Below are positions 37,555-44,779 of a stretch of 64,000 bases of DNA, piece by piece. Each line of letters opens with the position of its first letter. The stretch's first letter is position 1. Both the position numbers and the translations under genes were made by a program. The notes under the pieces were generated by a model, which was not told where the DNA came from, did no database searches, and worked only from the letters and a program-made list of their open reading frames with translations. Source of the stretch: Salibacteraceae bacterium (GTDB lineage: Bacteria > Bacteroidota > Bacteroidia > Flavobacteriales_G > Salibacteraceae); contig JAGYJZ010000011.1 in assembly GCA_018401875.1 (NCBI GenBank), positions 1 through 64,000 of the forward strand. Reading direction: 5' to 3'.

Positions 37555-38265
37555 ATGCTATTAAATCTGCTTTTACAGATCTCTACCGGTGCTGAAGGCA
37601 TCGCCACTGAAGGTATTGAAGAAGTTGCGCCACACGAAGAAACGCTATCCGTTATCGACCTGCTCGTAAGCGGTGGTTGGTACATCATGATTCCGCTAGC
37701 CATCTTATCCATTGTGGCAATTTATATATTTATCGAGCGTTTTCTAGCCATTCAAAAGGCGAGCAAAGAAGACCCACAGTTCATGAATCAAATCAAAGAC
37801 TTTATTCATGAAGGAAAGATTGACGCGGCAAATCATTTGTGCAAACAAACCGACACAACCTTTGCCCGAATGATACAAAAGGGAGTAAAAAGAATTGGCA
37901 AACCGCTCAGCGATATCAGCACTGCCATTGAAAATGTAGGTAAACTCGAAGTGTTTAAACTGGAAGAAAGTCTTTCAACTTTGGCCACAATAGCCGGTGC
38001 CGCCCCGATGATCGGTTTCTTGGGAACAGTAATAGGAATGATCGTGGTGTTTCACGAAATGAGAATCAGTTCAACAGGCATTGAAATCGAACAACTATCT
38101 GGAGGTATCATGCAAGCGATGGTGACCACAGTAGCCGGATTGGTAATCGGTATCATCGCCTATATCGCCTACAATGTGTTAGTGGCACGCGTAGAAAAAG
38201 TAGTGTACAAAATGGAAGCAACCACCATCGAATTTATGGACATGCTTCAAGAACCTGCTGAATAA
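37555..38265 (+). CDS. exbB: MotA/TolQ/ExbB proton channel family protein
   Basis: A 236-residue inner-membrane subunit of a proton-driven motor (ExbB/TolQ). There are three transmembrane segments: near residues 40-58 (YIMIPLAILSIVAIYIFIE), about 140-165 (AGAAPMIGFLGTVIGMIVVF) and about 185-205. The GFLGTVIGM motif is the family hallmark. With ExbD (start codon overlapping this stop by one base) and the TonB protein downstream it would form a complex that energises outer-membrane receptors. In Bacteroidota, TolQR-type and ExbBD-type complexes are hard to tell apart, so exbB rather than tolQ rests on the following tonB gene. Confidence 0.93.
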   Translation: MLLNLLLQISTGAEGIATEGIEEVAPHEETLSVIDLLVSGGWYIMIPLAILSIVAIYIFIERFLAIQKASKEDPQFMNQIKDFIHEGKIDAANHLCKQTDTTFARMIQKGVKRIGKPLSDISTAIENVGKLEVFKLEESLSTLATIAGAAPMIGFLGTVIGMIVVFHEMRISSTGIEIEQLSGGIMQAMVTTVAGLVIGIIAYIAYNVLVARVEKVVYKMEATTIEFMDMLQEPAE

Positions 38266-38654
38266 TGGCCATAAAATCAAGAAATAAGGTAAGCGTAAGC
38301 TTCAGCATGTCAAGCATGACTGACATCGTATTCTTACTGCTCATATTTTTCATTATTCTCTCGACCCTGGTTTCGCCATTTGGTGCCAAGGTTGACTTAC
38401 CCACAGGTAAGGCGCGCACAAAGGAGCATCCGAAAATATCGGTTTCTATTCGCACCGACCTTTCTTACAACATCGATGGACAAGATGTGAGCAAAAATCA
38501 AGTAGAAGCAATTTTGGTGCAACGCAAGGCTGAAGTAGATAAACCGAGCATCGTATTGCGTGTTGACAAGCAAGTGCCCACGGGTGAAACCGTTGGTTTT
38601 TTAAGTATCGCAAAAGAATATGGCTTTAGTGTCGTTATAGCTACTAAACCCTAA
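38265..38654 (+). CDS. exbD: biopolymer transport protein ExbD
   Basis: ExbD/TolR-type subunit of 129 residues. A short cytoplasmic N terminus is followed by one transmembrane helix with the conserved Asp facing the proton path (SMTDIVFLLLIFFIILSTL), then a periplasmic domain (KISVSIRTDLSYNIDG ... PTGETVGFLSIAKEYGF). Start and stop each overlap the neighbouring genes by one base, giving strict coupling exbB-exbD-tonB. Function: couples proton flow through ExbB to movement of TonB. Confidence 0.94.
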   Translation: MAIKSRNKVSVSFSMSSMTDIVFLLLIFFIILSTLVSPFGAKVDLPTGKARTKEHPKISVSIRTDLSYNIDGQDVSKNQVEAILVQRKAEVDKPSIVLRVDKQVPTGETVGFLSIAKEYGFSVVIATKP

Positions 38655-39433
38655 TGATGGATCAATTTCAAGATAAGAATAAGCGGAAAGGACTCGTTGG
38701 CACAATACTGTTCCATCTTGCCCTGCTGATCATTTTCTTGTTTTACGGATTGACAATTCCTGTTCCGATGCCTGAAGAAGAAGGCCTTCCGATTGAGCTC
38801 GACCTCGGTAATACAGATTTTGGATCGGGTGACGAACAACCTGAAAGCACAGCTGAGCCTGAAGTTACTGAGCCCATCAGCGAACCAGTTGAGGCAACAC
38901 CTGCAGAATCAATAGAAGAGGTTGCTACACAAGAAGAGCTCTCAGACATGAGTATACCTAAAGAGGAGCGCGTAGAAAAGCCCGTAGAAAAAGAGCCTGA
39001 ATTAGACCCACGATTACAGAAAATTGTCAACAGCAATCCCTTCCAAACCAAAAAAGACAATAATAGTCAAGGCCAAGGCTCAACCGATCAAGCGGGTGAC
39101 CACGGAAAGCCAGACGGCTCGCCCACGGGTGATGCGCTGCAAGGTGATAAAACGGGCGGTGGAATTTCATACAGCTTAGGTGGCAGAGGATTCAAAGGCG
39201 CTCCACCTATTACTGGAAACATGCAGGAGAGCGGTAAAATTGTGGTCGATATCATCGTTGATCGACAAGGCAATGTGATTCGGGTTACACCTGGTGGTCG
39301 TGGTTCAACCATCACCAATGGCGACTTAGTACGCAAAGCGGTAGAAGCAGCACGAAAAGCTAAATTTACCCCGAAGGCTGACGCACCTGAAGAACAAAAG
39401 GGTACCTTGACCTTCGAGTTTATCTTGGAATGA
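38654..39433 (+). CDS. tonB: energy transducer TonB
   Basis: A 259-residue TonB-like protein. One N-terminal transmembrane helix (LVGTILFHLALLIIFLFYGL) is followed by a long acidic Glu/Pro/Ser-rich spacer to about residue 125, a Gly/Asp-rich segment, and a C-terminal TonB domain (ESGKIVVDIIVDRQGNVIRV ... KGTLTFEFILE). The acidic linker differs from the Pro/Lys linker of E. coli TonB but is usual in Bacteroidota. Two adjacent ATGs (38654, 38657) are possible starts. It is coupled to exbD upstream, and its stop overlaps the start of folC by four bases. Confidence 0.9.
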   Translation: MMDQFQDKNKRKGLVGTILFHLALLIIFLFYGLTIPVPMPEEEGLPIELDLGNTDFGSGDEQPESTAEPEVTEPISEPVEATPAESIEEVATQEELSDMSIPKEERVEKPVEKEPELDPRLQKIVNSNPFQTKKDNNSQGQGSTDQAGDHGKPDGSPTGDALQGDKTGGGISYSLGGRGFKGAPPITGNMQESGKIVVDIIVDRQGNVIRVTPGGRGSTITNGDLVRKAVEAARKAKFTPKADAPEEQKGTLTFEFILE

Positions 39434-40668
39434 CCTACACTGAAACACTCGATTATCTATTTAGCCAACTTCCCATGTATCAACGCATCGGGCAAGCTGC
39501 ATACAAGGCTGATTTGAACAGTACCATTCAGCTTATGGCCATGCTGGATAACCCTGAATCCAAGTTTAAATCCATTCACGTGGCAGGAACCAACGGAAAA
39601 GGCTCAACATCGCATTTGCTGGCTTCCGTTTTTCAAGAAGCGGGATATAAAACCGGACTTTACACTTCACCACATTTGATCGATTTTAGAGAGCGCATTA
39701 GAATCAACGGTGAGATGATCGGTCAAGAAGTAGTTACTGCTTTTGTAGAAACCAACAAAGCTCAATTTGAAACGCTTGATCTTTCCTTTTTCGAATGGAC
39801 CGTAGGTCTCGCATTTCATCATTTTGCTGAGCAAAAAGTTGACATTGCCATCGTAGAAGTAGGCATGGGTGGTCGACTAGATTCAACCAATGTGATCATT
39901 CCTGAATTATCAATCATTACAAATATTGGATGGGATCACGCGCAGTTTTTGGGCAATAGTCTCGATAAAATTGCTTCCGAAAAGGGAGGCATCATTAAAC
40001 CATCCATTCCCGCAGTAGTTGGTCGTTCACAACGCGAAACCGAAGGCGTTTTCAGGAGAATTGCCCTTGCCAACAACGCCACTATTGTGTTTGCAGATCA
40101 GCAATTTCCGATCGATGTGCCCGACAACCCGTTGAAAGGATTGTACCAAACGGAGAATTTTCAAACCGTGTTGATCGCATTGGAACAGCTCAAAAAGCAA
40201 TGGAATCTGAATCAAGATGCCATTGATCGAGGCTTCAACCGTGTCATTCAAAACACTTCATTGCAAGGCAGGTGGCAAATAATTAGCGAACAACCAAAAA
40301 CTGTTTGCGATGTTGCGCATAACGTTGATGGCATTGCCGCGATTGTTCAACAACTTAAATCAGAGCAATTTAAAACCCTTCACCTCGTGCTTGGCTTCGT
40401 TTCTGATAAAAATGTAGAGGAGTTGTTGGCGCTTTTTCCAAGAGATGCGAAATTCTACCTCACGCAGCCATCTATTCCGCGCGCCATGCCCCTCGATCGA
40501 CTTGAACAACTGGCCGATCAAAACAGAATGGTGTATACGAGGCATGAAACTGTTCAACTTGCTTTAGAGGCAGCGAAAAGAGTTGCTAGCGCGGATGACT
40601 TTATTTTCGTTGGAGGTAGTACATTTGTAGTCGCTGATGCACTGGCGAGCAATCAAAACATTTTATAA
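39430..40668 (+). CDS. folC: bifunctional folylpolyglutamate synthase / dihydrofolate synthase
   Basis: Mur-ligase-fold enzyme of 412 residues that adds glutamate to dihydropteroate and to reduced folates. The ATP-binding loop HVAGTNGKGSTSHLLAS lies near residues 52-68, followed by YTSPHLIDFRERIRING, the folate-site EVGMGGRLDSTNVI and TNIGWDHAQFLG. The C-terminal domain (CDVAHNVDGIAAIV) is complete. It overlaps tonB by four bases (ATGA), an arrangement typical of Flavobacteriia although the functions are unrelated. The NUMOD4-like gene follows after 30 bases. Confidence 0.94.
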   Translation: MTYTETLDYLFSQLPMYQRIGQAAYKADLNSTIQLMAMLDNPESKFKSIHVAGTNGKGSTSHLLASVFQEAGYKTGLYTSPHLIDFRERIRINGEMIGQEVVTAFVETNKAQFETLDLSFFEWTVGLAFHHFAEQKVDIAIVEVGMGGRLDSTNVIIPELSIITNIGWDHAQFLGNSLDKIASEKGGIIKPSIPAVVGRSQRETEGVFRRIALANNATIVFADQQFPIDVPDNPLKGLYQTENFQTVLIALEQLKKQWNLNQDAIDRGFNRVIQNTSLQGRWQIISEQPKTVCDVAHNVDGIAAIVQQLKSEQFKTLHLVLGFVSDKNVEELLALFPRDAKFYLTQPSIPRAMPLDRLEQLADQNRMVYTRHETVQLALEAAKRVASADDFIFVGGSTFVVADALASNQNIL

Positions 40669-40698
40669 ACCAATCTTCTACGGTTCTGGGGAACTAAA

Positions 40699-41328
40699 GT
40701 GAAGAAGATGATAAAATACTTTCAGGGTGAGGAATGGAAAGAATTGGACTTGGATTATACCATTCAACGAAAACGTTATCTCCTTTCGAATTACGGCAGA
40801 GTGCTCAGTTACGCGAAAACCATAGAAGAAGATGGTCGCTTAATCAAGTGTTATGAAATTGACGGCTATCCCAGCTTCCGATACAAAGAAGCAACGATAA
40901 AGAATGGAAAGCCCGGAGTAAAGACAGTTACAAAATACATTCACAAACTTGTGGCGCAATATTATTTAGCGCCACCGCCATCCGAAGAATATCATTTTGT
41001 ATTGCACCTGGATTACGACAAGCTCAACAACCATGTGCGCAACTTGAAGTATGCCAATAAAGAGATGGTAGAAAAGCATTTGGCTAAGAATCCACATTAC
41101 ATCGAGGCGAAAAGGCTGCGTAAAGCAAAGCCAGACCGCTACAACACAAAGCTCAGCGAAACTGAGGTGATCCGATTAAAAAAGAAAATATTCGATCCAA
41201 ATCGCAAAACGCGGTACAAAATTCTCGCAAAGCAATTTGGTATTTCAGAAATGCAACTCTACCGCATCAAAACAGGCGAAAACTGGGGAAATGTGAGGGT
41301 TCCTGGCGAGCCAAATAGAGATTCATAA
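40699..41328 (+). CDS. NUMOD4/HNH-like DNA-binding protein
   Basis: 209 residues resembling homing-endonuclease parts. The N terminus (EWKELDLDYTIQRKRYLLSN, then YGRVLS) is a NUMOD4-type motif. A middle segment (HKLVAQYYLAPPPSEEYHFV followed by LHLDYDKLNNHVRNLKY) matches the HNH layout with His and paired Asn but lacks the usual acidic DGN context. The C terminus (TRYKILAKQFGISEMQLYRI) is a helix-turn-helix. Similar stand-alone proteins occur in many flavobacterial chromosomes without an intron or intein, suggesting a domesticated DNA-binding protein; this is from memory of the family. Start is GTG 40699 or ATG 40708. It sits directly after folC. Nuclease activity is uncertain. Confidence 0.75.
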   Translation: MKKMIKYFQGEEWKELDLDYTIQRKRYLLSNYGRVLSYAKTIEEDGRLIKCYEIDGYPSFRYKEATIKNGKPGVKTVTKYIHKLVAQYYLAPPPSEEYHFVLHLDYDKLNNHVRNLKYANKEMVEKHLAKNPHYIEAKRLRKAKPDRYNTKLSETEVIRLKKKIFDPNRKTRYKILAKQFGISEMQLYRIKTGENWGNVRVPGEPNRDS

Positions 41329-41558
41329 GTTAAACTAGCGCTCAAAATCGCTATTGGTAACTGTTTCTATTTTCCTTGAATTTGTATACCCGTGATGCGT
41401 GCTCATATGTGATCAGCGCCTTTCTCAGAAACGTTTGGTTTGGAATTTCACGCACTTGATGTGATTTATCCATCAATAAGGTTGTATTTTGGCTGTGTCA
41501 GAGATTCGCTAAACAACTGAACCAAGCTAGAAAACAGCTTCGCTAGCAGATTGTAGTG

Positions 41559-41566
41559 TAATTTTG
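41559..41566 (+). promoter_or_regulatory. putative -7 promoter box (TAATTTTG) for the sigma-factor operon
   Basis: TAATTTTG fits TAnnTTTG and lies 45 bases before the sigma-factor start, predicting transcription from about 41573. About 20 bases upstream is TTCG in place of the TTTG -33 element. The rest of the 282-base gap 41329-41610 shows no gene or RNA that I recognise. Confidence 0.4.
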
Positions 41567-41610
41567 AAGAACATAAATAGCAGCTCGCATTAACATTCGA
41601 TTCAGATACT

Positions 41611-42186
41611 TTGAAAAAAACCATCTTCATAGACTTAGCAAACGCCCCAAAACAAAGCGATGAAGAGCTTTACAACTCTTATCTTGAACAGCAAGATCGG
41701 GAGGTATTGGGATTGGTTTTCAGAAAGTATATGTCATTGGTCTTCGGAGTGTGCATGAAGCATTTGAGGGAGAAAAATGCCGCTCAAGATGCGACCATGG
41801 AAATTTTTGAACGACTTGTTGAGCACAAGCCAACGTCAGAAATAAAAAAGTTCAAAGCCTTTTTATACGTACTGAGCACAAAACACTGTTTGATGAAACT
41901 TCGAGGAGAGCGTTCCTCAGAAATTGTGCTCAGCGAAACAGACATGGAATCGGCAATGCAAACGCACCTCATCGATAATCAGCTAGACGACAAACAAGAA
42001 CAAGAGCTTCAAAAGTGCTTGAAAAACTTGAAAGACCTGCAAAAAGACTGCATGACAGAATTTTACGGAAAGAAAAAAAGTTACTTGGAGATCAGCCACG
42101 ATCTAAAGTTGAATTTAATGGCCGTAAAAAGTAACATTCAAGACGGAAAAAGAACCCTTAAGCTTTGTATTGAATCGGCAAAATGA
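41611..42186 (+). CDS. ECF-type RNA polymerase sigma factor
   Basis: 191-residue sigma-70-family factor of extracytoplasmic-function type. Region 2 spans about residues 20-95 (REVLGLVFRKYMSLVFGVCM, then DATMEIFERLVEH), and region 4, the helix-turn-helix that reads the -35/-33 element, about 130-188 (KDCMTEFYGKKKSYLEISHD). The reading frame offers TTG at 41611 as start and no nearby ATG. The stop overlaps the next gene by four bases, so it is coupled to a membrane-anchored partner, the usual arrangement of a sigma factor with its regulator. The inducing signal is unknown. Confidence 0.9.
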   Translation: MKKTIFIDLANAPKQSDEELYNSYLEQQDREVLGLVFRKYMSLVFGVCMKHLREKNAAQDATMEIFERLVEHKPTSEIKKFKAFLYVLSTKHCLMKLRGERSSEIVLSETDMESAMQTHLIDNQLDDKQEQELQKCLKNLKDLQKDCMTEFYGKKKSYLEISHDLKLNLMAVKSNIQDGKRTLKLCIESAK

Positions 42187-43145
42187 AGCACGACAGCGAA
42201 ATACTAAAGCGAATTAAGAATTACTTCATGCGCAGAAAAAGCGCACGAGAAGCCTATGCTTTTGAACGCGAAATGGAGCGTGACGCATTTCTCTATGAAG
42301 CTATAGAGGGGATGGAGGATATGCTGACATCTGACATTCAACAAGCCCTTGACGAGTTGGACGACCGACTGGATGAAAAGCAAAAAAAGAGGTTCTTTAT
42401 TTTTACCTGGAAAGCTGCCCTCGTTGGATTGGCTGTGGTGGTGATCATCGTTCTGATCACGATGCTGAGCAGCGGCAAAAGTTCTGATTCGGGCGTGGAC
42501 CAAGACATTAACTATGAACCACGAGCAGAAAATGCATCATTCAACACGATGAACGAGTTGAAAAACAAGGCGCTGAAGGAAGATACTTCACACTCCATAG
42601 CAGAGGAAGAAAAAGTTGCTGAGCAAGCGAAGGAATTTAAGGTTGCTGAACCAAAATCCAATATACAAAAAGACGCGCCCGTCAAGGAGGCGGCAGAACA
42701 AAAGGAGAAAACTCAAAAACCGAGTACAGTAAAAAGCGATTCTGAACGAGTGGCCACAACACCAAAATCAACGCGAAATGCTACATCGACTGATCAGCAG
42801 AAAAAAACAATAATTGAGGAAGAAAAATCAGCCTCCACTGAGCCGGCTATAGAAGAAAACAGCTCCACTGAAAACGAAACAAAACTTCCAAAAGCCTCTC
42901 CTTCGGTTGGAATGGCATCGTATCAATCGTACTTAAAATCAAACCTTCAACGGTCTACCGGCATGCCAAATGGCTCGGTGGTCGTGAGCTTTGAATTTGA
43001 TAAAGACGGAACCCCGAAAAAGGTTGGTGTCGCTAAATCGCTCTGCACAGCATGCGATGCTGAAGCCATTCGTTTGATTGAAAACGGCCCGAAATGGAAC
43101 GTTGAAGATCGAAAACAACGGGTGAGCATTTCCGTTAATTTTTAG
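42183..43145 (+). CDS. membrane-anchored sigma-factor partner with TonB_C-like domain
   Basis: 320 residues in three parts. The cytoplasmic N terminus of about 70 residues (KRIKNYFMRRKSAREAYAFE) could bind the sigma factor. One transmembrane helix follows (AALVGLAVVVIIVLITML). A long Lys/Glu/Ser/Thr-rich periplasmic linker ends in a TonB-C-terminal-like domain (NGSVVVSFEFDKDGTPKKV ... AEAIRLIENGPKWN). A CTAC pair (two Cys separated by two residues) in that domain is unusual. The four-base overlap with the sigma gene supports an anti-sigma-like role, but it lacks a classical zinc anti-sigma motif. Small membrane proteins of this layout commonly accompany sigma factors in Bacteroidota. Function is inferred from architecture and context only. 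Confidence 0.78.
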   Translation: MKHDSEILKRIKNYFMRRKSAREAYAFEREMERDAFLYEAIEGMEDMLTSDIQQALDELDDRLDEKQKKRFFIFTWKAALVGLAVVVIIVLITMLSSGKSSDSGVDQDINYEPRAENASFNTMNELKNKALKEDTSHSIAEEEKVAEQAKEFKVAEPKSNIQKDAPVKEAAEQKEKTQKPSTVKSDSERVATTPKSTRNATSTDQQKKTIIEEEKSASTEPAIEENSSTENETKLPKASPSVGMASYQSYLKSNLQRSTGMPNGSVVVSFEFDKDGTPKKVGVAKSLCTACDAEAIRLIENGPKWNVEDRKQRVSISVNF

Positions 43146-43216
43146 GGTTTACCTCTTTACATCATCAAAGAAAAGTCAGTAGAAGCATTCGCGATCTACT
43201 GTACAATTATTCCACG

Positions 43217-43296
43217 GTTGCCTTCTCAAAAACCATTGAAATGGTTGCGATGATCTTGCCAATTCTCTCATAGCCCGCGAATTCATTCGCGGGCTA
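43217..43296 (+). repeat. 80-bp palindromic repeat, copy 1
   Basis: Contains two nested palindromes: AACCATT-GA-AATGGTT and a 26-base hairpin with the 12-base arm TAGCCCGCGAAT and loop TC (43271-43296). Copy 2 is at 44484-44563 in the same orientation with four mismatches. It lies 10 bases beyond the 3' end of the DUF6970 gene and could also stop transcription. Confidence 0.85.
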
Positions 43297-43306
43297 GGCC
43301 GTTTAA

Positions 43307-43664
43307 TCATTTTCTGTCGTCTTCCCAGATTAAAGTTTTTTCGATTTGTCCAATAAATTGGGGGCAGTTTCCATCTCCCCTTCCTGAAAATCCACCATCT
43401 GGGGCACAAACTTCATTGCAATTATCACCATACAAGTAGTTAAATTGATCACAGCAACCAGAAGTTATATAATAGTATATGTTTCCGTCTACTTTCCACT
43501 CCCATACCGTAACTGGAGGGTTTCTAACTTGTTCTTTTGATATTTTCCTGATTTTTCTTTCTACACAGTTTGGAACGTTTTTTTTGCAACTCAATCTTTT
43601 TGCACGACAGCATTGCAAAAGAAATTAAAATTGATCCAATAATAAGCCCTATTAAACCCTTCAT
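43307..43664 (-). pseudogene. DUF6970-like lipoprotein, frameshifted at an A8 run
   Basis: The downstream part resembles DUF6970: ISKEQVRNPPVTVWEWKVDG, then YYYITSGCCDQFNYLYGDNC, GGFSGRGDGNCPQF and IEKTLIWED. The start, MKGLIGLIIGSILISFAMLSCK, is a complete lipoprotein signal from the ATG at 43664, but in another frame. The switch point is the 8-base A run (T8 on the plus strand, 43578-43585): removing one A gives IELQKNVPNCVERKIRKISK in a single frame of about 118 codons. This is an assembly error in a homopolymer, a real mutation, or slippage-controlled expression. DUF5615 lies 27 bases upstream on the same strand. The family's function is unknown; the Cys pattern CC...C...C...C suggests disulfides. 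Confidence 0.72.
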
Positions 43665-43691
43665 TGATTGTATTTTTTCCTCACCAAAACA

Positions 43692-44054
43692 TTATTCTAA
43701 TTCAATCCAAGTAATACTATCTCTATCAATCTCTACCAAGAAATTGGGTTTTGCATAAAGCTTGCGCAACTTAGGCTTCATGTCAGTGAATATTTGAATC
43801 AAATCTTTATTCGAAATATTTCCTAGGTTTACTTTGATCAACTTCTTCGGGGTTCCATTGATGAAAAAAAAGTCGCGAAAATCAGAATCCTTCGTAATCA
43901 CTATCAAGTCATTGTCATCCGCATACTTACAAATATGGGAGTCCTTTGTATTTGACCTATCTAAAATTTCATTGACGTGGACAGAAGAAAAGCCTAGAGA
44001 AATAAGGTGGTTAGATAGTTTGTAAGAAATGTGCACATCACATAGAAACTTCAT
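43692..44054 (-). CDS. DUF5615 family PIN-like protein (probable toxin)
   Basis: 120-residue PIN-like protein of the DUF5615/Mut7-C-like type: MKFLCDVHISYKLSNHLISL with the first acidic residue Asp6, SVHVNEILDRSNTKDSHICK, and YADDNDLIVITKDSDFRDFF with the further acidic residues expected of a metal-dependent ribonuclease site. Such proteins pair with a small DUF433 antitoxin, and a DUF433 gene lies 3 bases upstream. The pair is by family knowledge a VapBC-like toxin-antitoxin module; activity of this one is inferred. The codons look more A/T-rich than the surrounding core genes, suggesting acquisition. Confidence 0.85.
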   Translation of the reverse strand: MKFLCDVHISYKLSNHLISLGFSSVHVNEILDRSNTKDSHICKYADDNDLIVITKDSDFRDFFFINGTPKKLIKVNLGNISNKDLIQIFTDMKPKLRKLYAKPNFLVEIDRDSITWIELE

Positions 44055-44057
44055 GTC

Positions 44058-44276
44058 TTAGGCCACATCCTTAATAGAGTGACCCGAGAGATAAAGCTTC
44101 GCAAAGTTCAAACTGGCTAAAATATCTTCTCGCTCTAACTCCTTGTGATCGTCAAGAATTTCTTCGATGGTCATTCCAGATCCTAACAGATCAATGATTA
44201 CTTCAACAGGCCACCGCATACCCCGAATGCACGGTTTTCCGTGACAAATTTCGCTATCTATGGTAATTCTGCTCAT
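44058..44276 (-). CDS. DUF433 domain-containing antitoxin-like protein
   Basis: 72-residue DUF433 protein: MSRITIDSEICHGKPCIRGM, RWPVEVIIDLLGSGMTIEEI and the C-terminal helix LEREDILASLNFAKLYLSGH. DUF433 is a small helix-turn-helix-like domain found next to PIN-like DUF5615 toxins, where it is thought to neutralise the toxin and repress the operon. The ATG at 44276 matches the family start; the frame is open 11 codons further but without similarity. It is the first gene of the unit DUF433-DUF5615-DUF6970, and upstream of it lies repeat copy 2 at 44484-44563. Confidence 0.87.
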   Translation of the reverse strand: MSRITIDSEICHGKPCIRGMRWPVEVIIDLLGSGMTIEEILDDHKELEREDILASLNFAKLYLSGHSIKDVA

Positions 44277-44483
44277 ACTGGTTGGTGTTGTCTTCTTCAA
44301 AACGATCAAATTTAGAGCTTTTTTTCTGATGACTGGCCTATTCTATTTGACGACAATTACGTGTAAAAAACTAACCCCTAATTCGTTACCATTCCAATCC
44401 GTTAAGTTACCCAAGAAAAAACAATTTAAACAAGATGTGCAATTGTCCCTGAAATTTATGACGTTCAATCCGAAACAACCCCT

Positions 44484-44563
44484 GTTGCCTTCTCATAAAC
44501 CATTGAAATGGTTGCGATGATCTTGCCAATTCTCCCATAGCCCGCGAATGAATTCGCGGGCTA
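44484..44563 (+). repeat. 80-bp palindromic repeat, copy 2
   Basis: Same orientation and length as copy 1 (43217-43296), four mismatches. The 26-base hairpin (44538-44563, 12-base arms, loop GA) is exactly the reverse complement of the hairpin in copy 1. Between the copies lie DUF433, DUF5615 and the broken DUF6970 gene. Confidence 0.85.
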
Positions 44564-44779
44564 TGGTTGAGCGATTGTTGTCTGCGCATTGGATTTATCC
44601 ATTTTCTGAGTGTCTGCGACCTGCTCCAACAAATAGACGTGGACGAATACAAACAAGCCAGCACACTGCGCACTAGAAGAATTACACGGAAGCATTCAGA
44701 CACAATAAAAACAGAGAAAGAAAAGGTTAACGCCCTCTGCTCCAAAAAAATAAGCTAAAGCATTTTCACAATCTGCTTC

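Noticed and set aside
44260..44520. Plus-strand 86-codon frame (FFLMTGLFYLTTITC) opposite DUF433 and upstream, resembling a lipoprotein
   Set aside because: Starts inside the DUF433 gene on the other strand, ends in the palindromic repeat, and has no family-like sequence.
44567..44758. Plus-strand 63-codon frame between repeat copy 2 and the choice-of-anchor V gene
   Set aside because: No recognisable composition or start context; likely chance. The interval 44564-44779 shows no other feature.
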